A stretch of 7,947 nucleotides of DNA. Source: an uncultured Eubacteriales bacterium (GTDB taxonomy: Bacteria; Bacillota; Clostridia; Monoglobales; Monoglobaceae). The stretch is from assembly GCA_905201285.1 (NCBI GenBank), contig CAJKNM010000073.1:1-7947 (forward strand). Reading direction: 5' to 3'. A model generated the notes under the pieces. It ran no database searches, was not told where the DNA came from, and was given only the letters and a program-made list of their open reading frames with translations. Positions 5,761-7,947 of this stretch are shown one piece after another (positions within the stretch are counted from its first letter, which is position 1; each line of letters opens with the position of its first letter). Both the position numbers and the translations under genes were made by a program.

Positions 5761-7002
5761 TTGAAAAAATTTTTTATTATGTCTTTTGCGCTGGCGCTAT
5801 GTATTCAAACATTAACCCTTCCGGCTTTAGCAATGTCTGAAGCAATAGCCAAATGCGAGAACGAAGGCGAGAGTGTTGAGGTTAAAGTGAGCCTTTCGCA
5901 GGAAGCAAAGCAGGGTGTGTTTGCTTATCAGGCTATATTAAATTATGACCCCGAGATGTTGGAGTATGCAGGAATAAGTCAACGGTATTTTTCGGCGGAT
6001 GAAAGTAAAAATACCGACTATGGTAACATTTATAAGTCAGGCAGTGATTACGCTGCATATGAAAATATCAAAGCCGAAGCAGGAAGCATACGCTATGCTT
6101 CAAGCGTAATTAATAAGTATTTAGTTGCGCCGAATGAAAATATTATAAGTATCACATTTAAGGCCAAACAAAAAGGCGAAAGCTTTATTAACATTTCAGA
6201 TGAAAAAGCTATGATTGATACGGACAGTTCCCTTGAGGAAGCGGATACGTATTTTACTGTAATATCGCCTACATTTACTTCTGTATCCAAGAAATTGGCT
6301 GATGAGATAAAAGAACCGAATATAAAGTATGATTTGACGGAGGCTAAGCGGATAAGAGTTGATTATGTTAATCCCGATGCAAGTATAAGCATAAGAAACG
6401 AAAGAATTTCGATAAACACCGTAAACCCATTTGAAAGCGCCATAACTCCCGTTCCGGTTCGAAAACATATAGATGAATCAATTTCTCCCGTAAAAATGTT
6501 TTATGTGGACCGGGAGGATGGGAAGATAAAATTCTCGGATACCGAATTCGGGACATATTATATCGTTCCCTGTCGAGTGGTTGTAAACGATATGGCGGAT
6601 GGTGAAACAGGAACAGAGGCGGTTAAAAGCTTTGCGGCATCAGGGGTAATAAGCGGCGGAATGAATTTTTATTATAGACCCGATGACAAAATCACAAGAG
6701 CGGAATTTATAAAGCTTTTGGTTGAGGTTTGTGGATTGGTTGATGAAAAGGCAAGATGCATATATGATGATGTGTCTATTTCGGATTGGTATTATCCGTA
6801 TATCGCTTCGGCGAGTGAAGCCGGATTGATTGGCGATGGGTTGGATATGATATACCCGGAAGGGAGCATTTCAGGTATTGAGGCAGAAGAATTGATTCAA
6901 AAAGCATTTAAGACCTCGGCCGAATATAATTACGGCGGAGAACTTACCCGACGCGAAGCAGCTGATCTTATATATAAGAATATTGACACGGCTCTTAAAT
7001 AG
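5761..7002 (+). CDS. Secreted cohesin-like and SLH-like domain surface protein
   Basis: A 413-residue exported protein starting at TTG. Residues 1-24 are a signal peptide with probable cleavage after ALA (22-24). Residues about 30-167 resemble a cohesin-like beta sandwich: VEVKVSLSQ (39-47), AYQAILNYDPEMLEYAGIS (55-73), GSIRYASS (108-115) and IISITFKAKQKGES (128-141). Residues 168-275 are a beta-rich stretch of unknown family whose VKMFYVDREDGKIKF region recalls domains that precede SLH modules. One SLH-like repeat spans about 280-325 with RPDDKITRAEF; a second spans 335-383, where the TRAE motif is replaced by SGIEAEE. GELTRREAADLI (393-404) looks like only the end of a third. The protein probably sits on the cell wall; cohesin-like folds can bind dockerins or carbohydrate-associated partners, but neither is shown here. 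Its place directly after the permeases suggests a role in capturing or processing the imported glycan. Domain calls rest on motif recognition, not a profile search. Confidence 0.8.
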   Translation: MKKFFIMSFALALCIQTLTLPALAMSEAIAKCENEGESVEVKVSLSQEAKQGVFAYQAILNYDPEMLEYAGISQRYFSADESKNTDYGNIYKSGSDYAAYENIKAEAGSIRYASSVINKYLVAPNENIISITFKAKQKGESFINISDEKAMIDTDSSLEEADTYFTVISPTFTSVSKKLADEIKEPNIKYDLTEAKRIRVDYVNPDASISIRNERISINTVNPFESAITPVPVRKHIDESISPVKMFYVDREDGKIKFSDTEFGTYYIVPCRVVVNDMADGETGTEAVKSFAASGVISGGMNFYYRPDDKITRAEFIKLLVEVCGLVDEKARCIYDDVSISDWYYPYIASASEAGLIGDGLDMIYPEGSISGIEAEELIQKAFKTSAEYNYGGELTRREAADLIYKNIDTALK

Positions 7003-7019
7003 TGCAGAAGGAGATAATT

Positions 7020-7947
7020 ATGAAAAAGTTAATGAAAATATCGGCGTTAATGACAGCAATTATTATTCTTTTCGGAACGCAAAGTATAATGGCTGAGGAA
7101 TGGGTTAGAGTTCCTCTGGCAACTGAAGAACAGAGAGATCGTGGGATGATGGGAGGTGAAGGCTGTCAATGGCCTCAGGCGATAGCTATAAGCCGTTCAA
7201 ACCCTGATTTTATGATGTTTGGAACTGACGTTTCGTCCGTATACAAAAGTACAAACGGAGGAAAAACCTGGGTTCACTCTAACAGCGGGTATAATTCAAG
7301 AGGCGCGTCAAGCGGCCTTGTTATAGATCCGTTTAATGAAAAACATATTATATCGGTCGGTTCAAACTCAGCAAGCAACTCGGCAAACGGATTGTATACA
7401 TCGTTTGACGGAGCAGAAACATGGAAGCAGACTTGCGCCGCTGATATATGCGGATATCGCGATTTCAGAGATCAGGTGGCATTTGATCCGACTTCGTATG
7501 ATGAGAAAACAAAAATGTGTACGGTGGCATACTGGAGTCGTGTGGAGATTGACCCGAATTCTCCGGCGCCTCAGCCGGGACTATATCGCACCGATGACGG
7601 CGGAAATACATGGAAGATGCTTGCGGACTCAGCAAGATACGGCGGAATGTTTGTAGCGGTAAACGAAAAAAACGGGGATGTATATTTATCCGGACACACA
7701 GGCTTTTATAAGTCACCAAAAGGCGGCGAATCCTTTGAAAAAAATTTCGACGGAATTTTCACAAGTATGTGTACCATCTACACAAAGCCCGATGAGGTTT
7801 ATCTGTCAACATGGAATACGCTTTATAAGTCGGAAGACGGCGGTGAGAGCTTTAATGTCATATCTATGACCAGTCCCCCGAGTAATCAGACAGAAGAAAA
7901 GGATTGGAGCGACCCCCAAATAACAAATAGTTATGATTACGGCTGGG
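7020..7947 (+). CDS. Secreted Asp-box beta-propeller protein, GH74/sialidase-like (3' end missing)
   Basis: An open frame of 309 codons running off the window end. The ATG at 7020 has AAGGAG 6 bases upstream and lies 17 bases after the previous stop. Residues 1-25 are a signal peptide with likely cleavage after SIMA. The mature part carries five Asp-box motifs: STNGGKTW (77-84), SFDGAETW (128-135), TDDGGNTW (191-198), SPKGGESF (232-239) and SEDGGESF (271-278), at blade-like spacing of roughly 40-60 residues. These indicate a beta-propeller, as in sialidases, GH74 endoglucanases and sortilin-like proteins. MFGTDVSSVYKS (66-77), after a Gly-rich GGEGC stretch, resembles the first blade of GH74, where the Asp of the TD motif (here D70) is catalytic. 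A non-enzymatic propeller is also possible. The missing C-terminus may carry further blades and an anchoring or dockerin module. Operon position suggests a role in extracellular glycan breakdown or binding. Confidence 0.85.
   Translation, partial: MKKLMKISALMTAIIILFGTQSIMAEEWVRVPLATEEQRDRGMMGGEGCQWPQAIAISRSNPDFMMFGTDVSSVYKSTNGGKTWVHSNSGYNSRGASSGLVIDPFNEKHIISVGSNSASNSANGLYTSFDGAETWKQTCAADICGYRDFRDQVAFDPTSYDEKTKMCTVAYWSRVEIDPNSPAPQPGLYRTDDGGNTWKMLADSARYGGMFVAVNEKNGDVYLSGHTGFYKSPKGGESFEKNFDGIFTSMCTIYTKPDEVYLSTWNTLYKSEDGGESFNVISMTSPPSNQTEEKDWSDPQITNSYDYGW

Noticed and set aside
5779..7002. ATG at 5779 as start of the cohesin/SLH protein
   Set aside because: It would delete the Lys-Lys head of the signal peptide and lies 27 bases from the AAAGGAG site, whereas the TTG at 5761 has correct spacing.
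7336..7869. Open frames on both strands inside the propeller gene
   Set aside because: The frame from 7020 carries a signal peptide and five Asp boxes across the same bases; the others are overlapping-frame artefacts.

Overview
The window looks like a fragment of a low-to-mid G+C Firmicutes chromosome, most likely an anaerobic Clostridia-type fibre degrader. The grounds are strong AAGGAG-type ribosome binding sites, a Gram-positive lipoprotein signal, a CUT1 sugar transporter with no ATPase of its own, and a surface protein combining cohesin-like and SLH-like domains. The genus cannot be read from the sequence; a pectin- or hemicellulose-using gut clostridium would fit, but that is a guess. 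No tRNA, rRNA, CRISPR array, insertion sequence or prophage gene was seen.

Layout. The left 2.1 kb is on the minus strand. It holds a multi-pass membrane sensor histidine kinase (626-2116) followed, after 88 bases, by a NarL/FixJ-type response regulator (537 down to 1, cut by the window edge inside its DNA-binding domain). A 336-base divergent regulatory region (2117-2452) follows. It contains a good promoter for each direction, a long hairpin that abuts the kinase ribosome binding site, and a cluster of CAAC-type half-sites upstream of and inside the transporter promoter. To the right, on the plus strand, come a sugar-binding lipoprotein (2453-3829), a structured intergenic gap with a possible internal promoter, two CUT1 permeases (3952-4848 and 4862-5704), a secreted cohesin-like/SLH-like protein with a TTG start (5761-7002), and the 5' part of a secreted Asp-box beta-propeller protein (7020 to the window end).

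How it may work together (inference). The plus-strand genes are tightly spaced with no evident terminator between them, so they probably form one transcription unit. The propeller protein and the cohesin/SLH protein would act on or hold a carbohydrate at the cell surface. The lipoprotein and permeases would import the released oligosaccharide, using a shared ATPase encoded elsewhere. The divergent two-component system is the obvious candidate regulator. Individual families are recognisable. The less ordinary points are the kinase/regulator pairing, the structured kinase leader, the half-site cluster, the hairpin overlapping a -35-like consensus, and the surface pair attached to the transporter operon.
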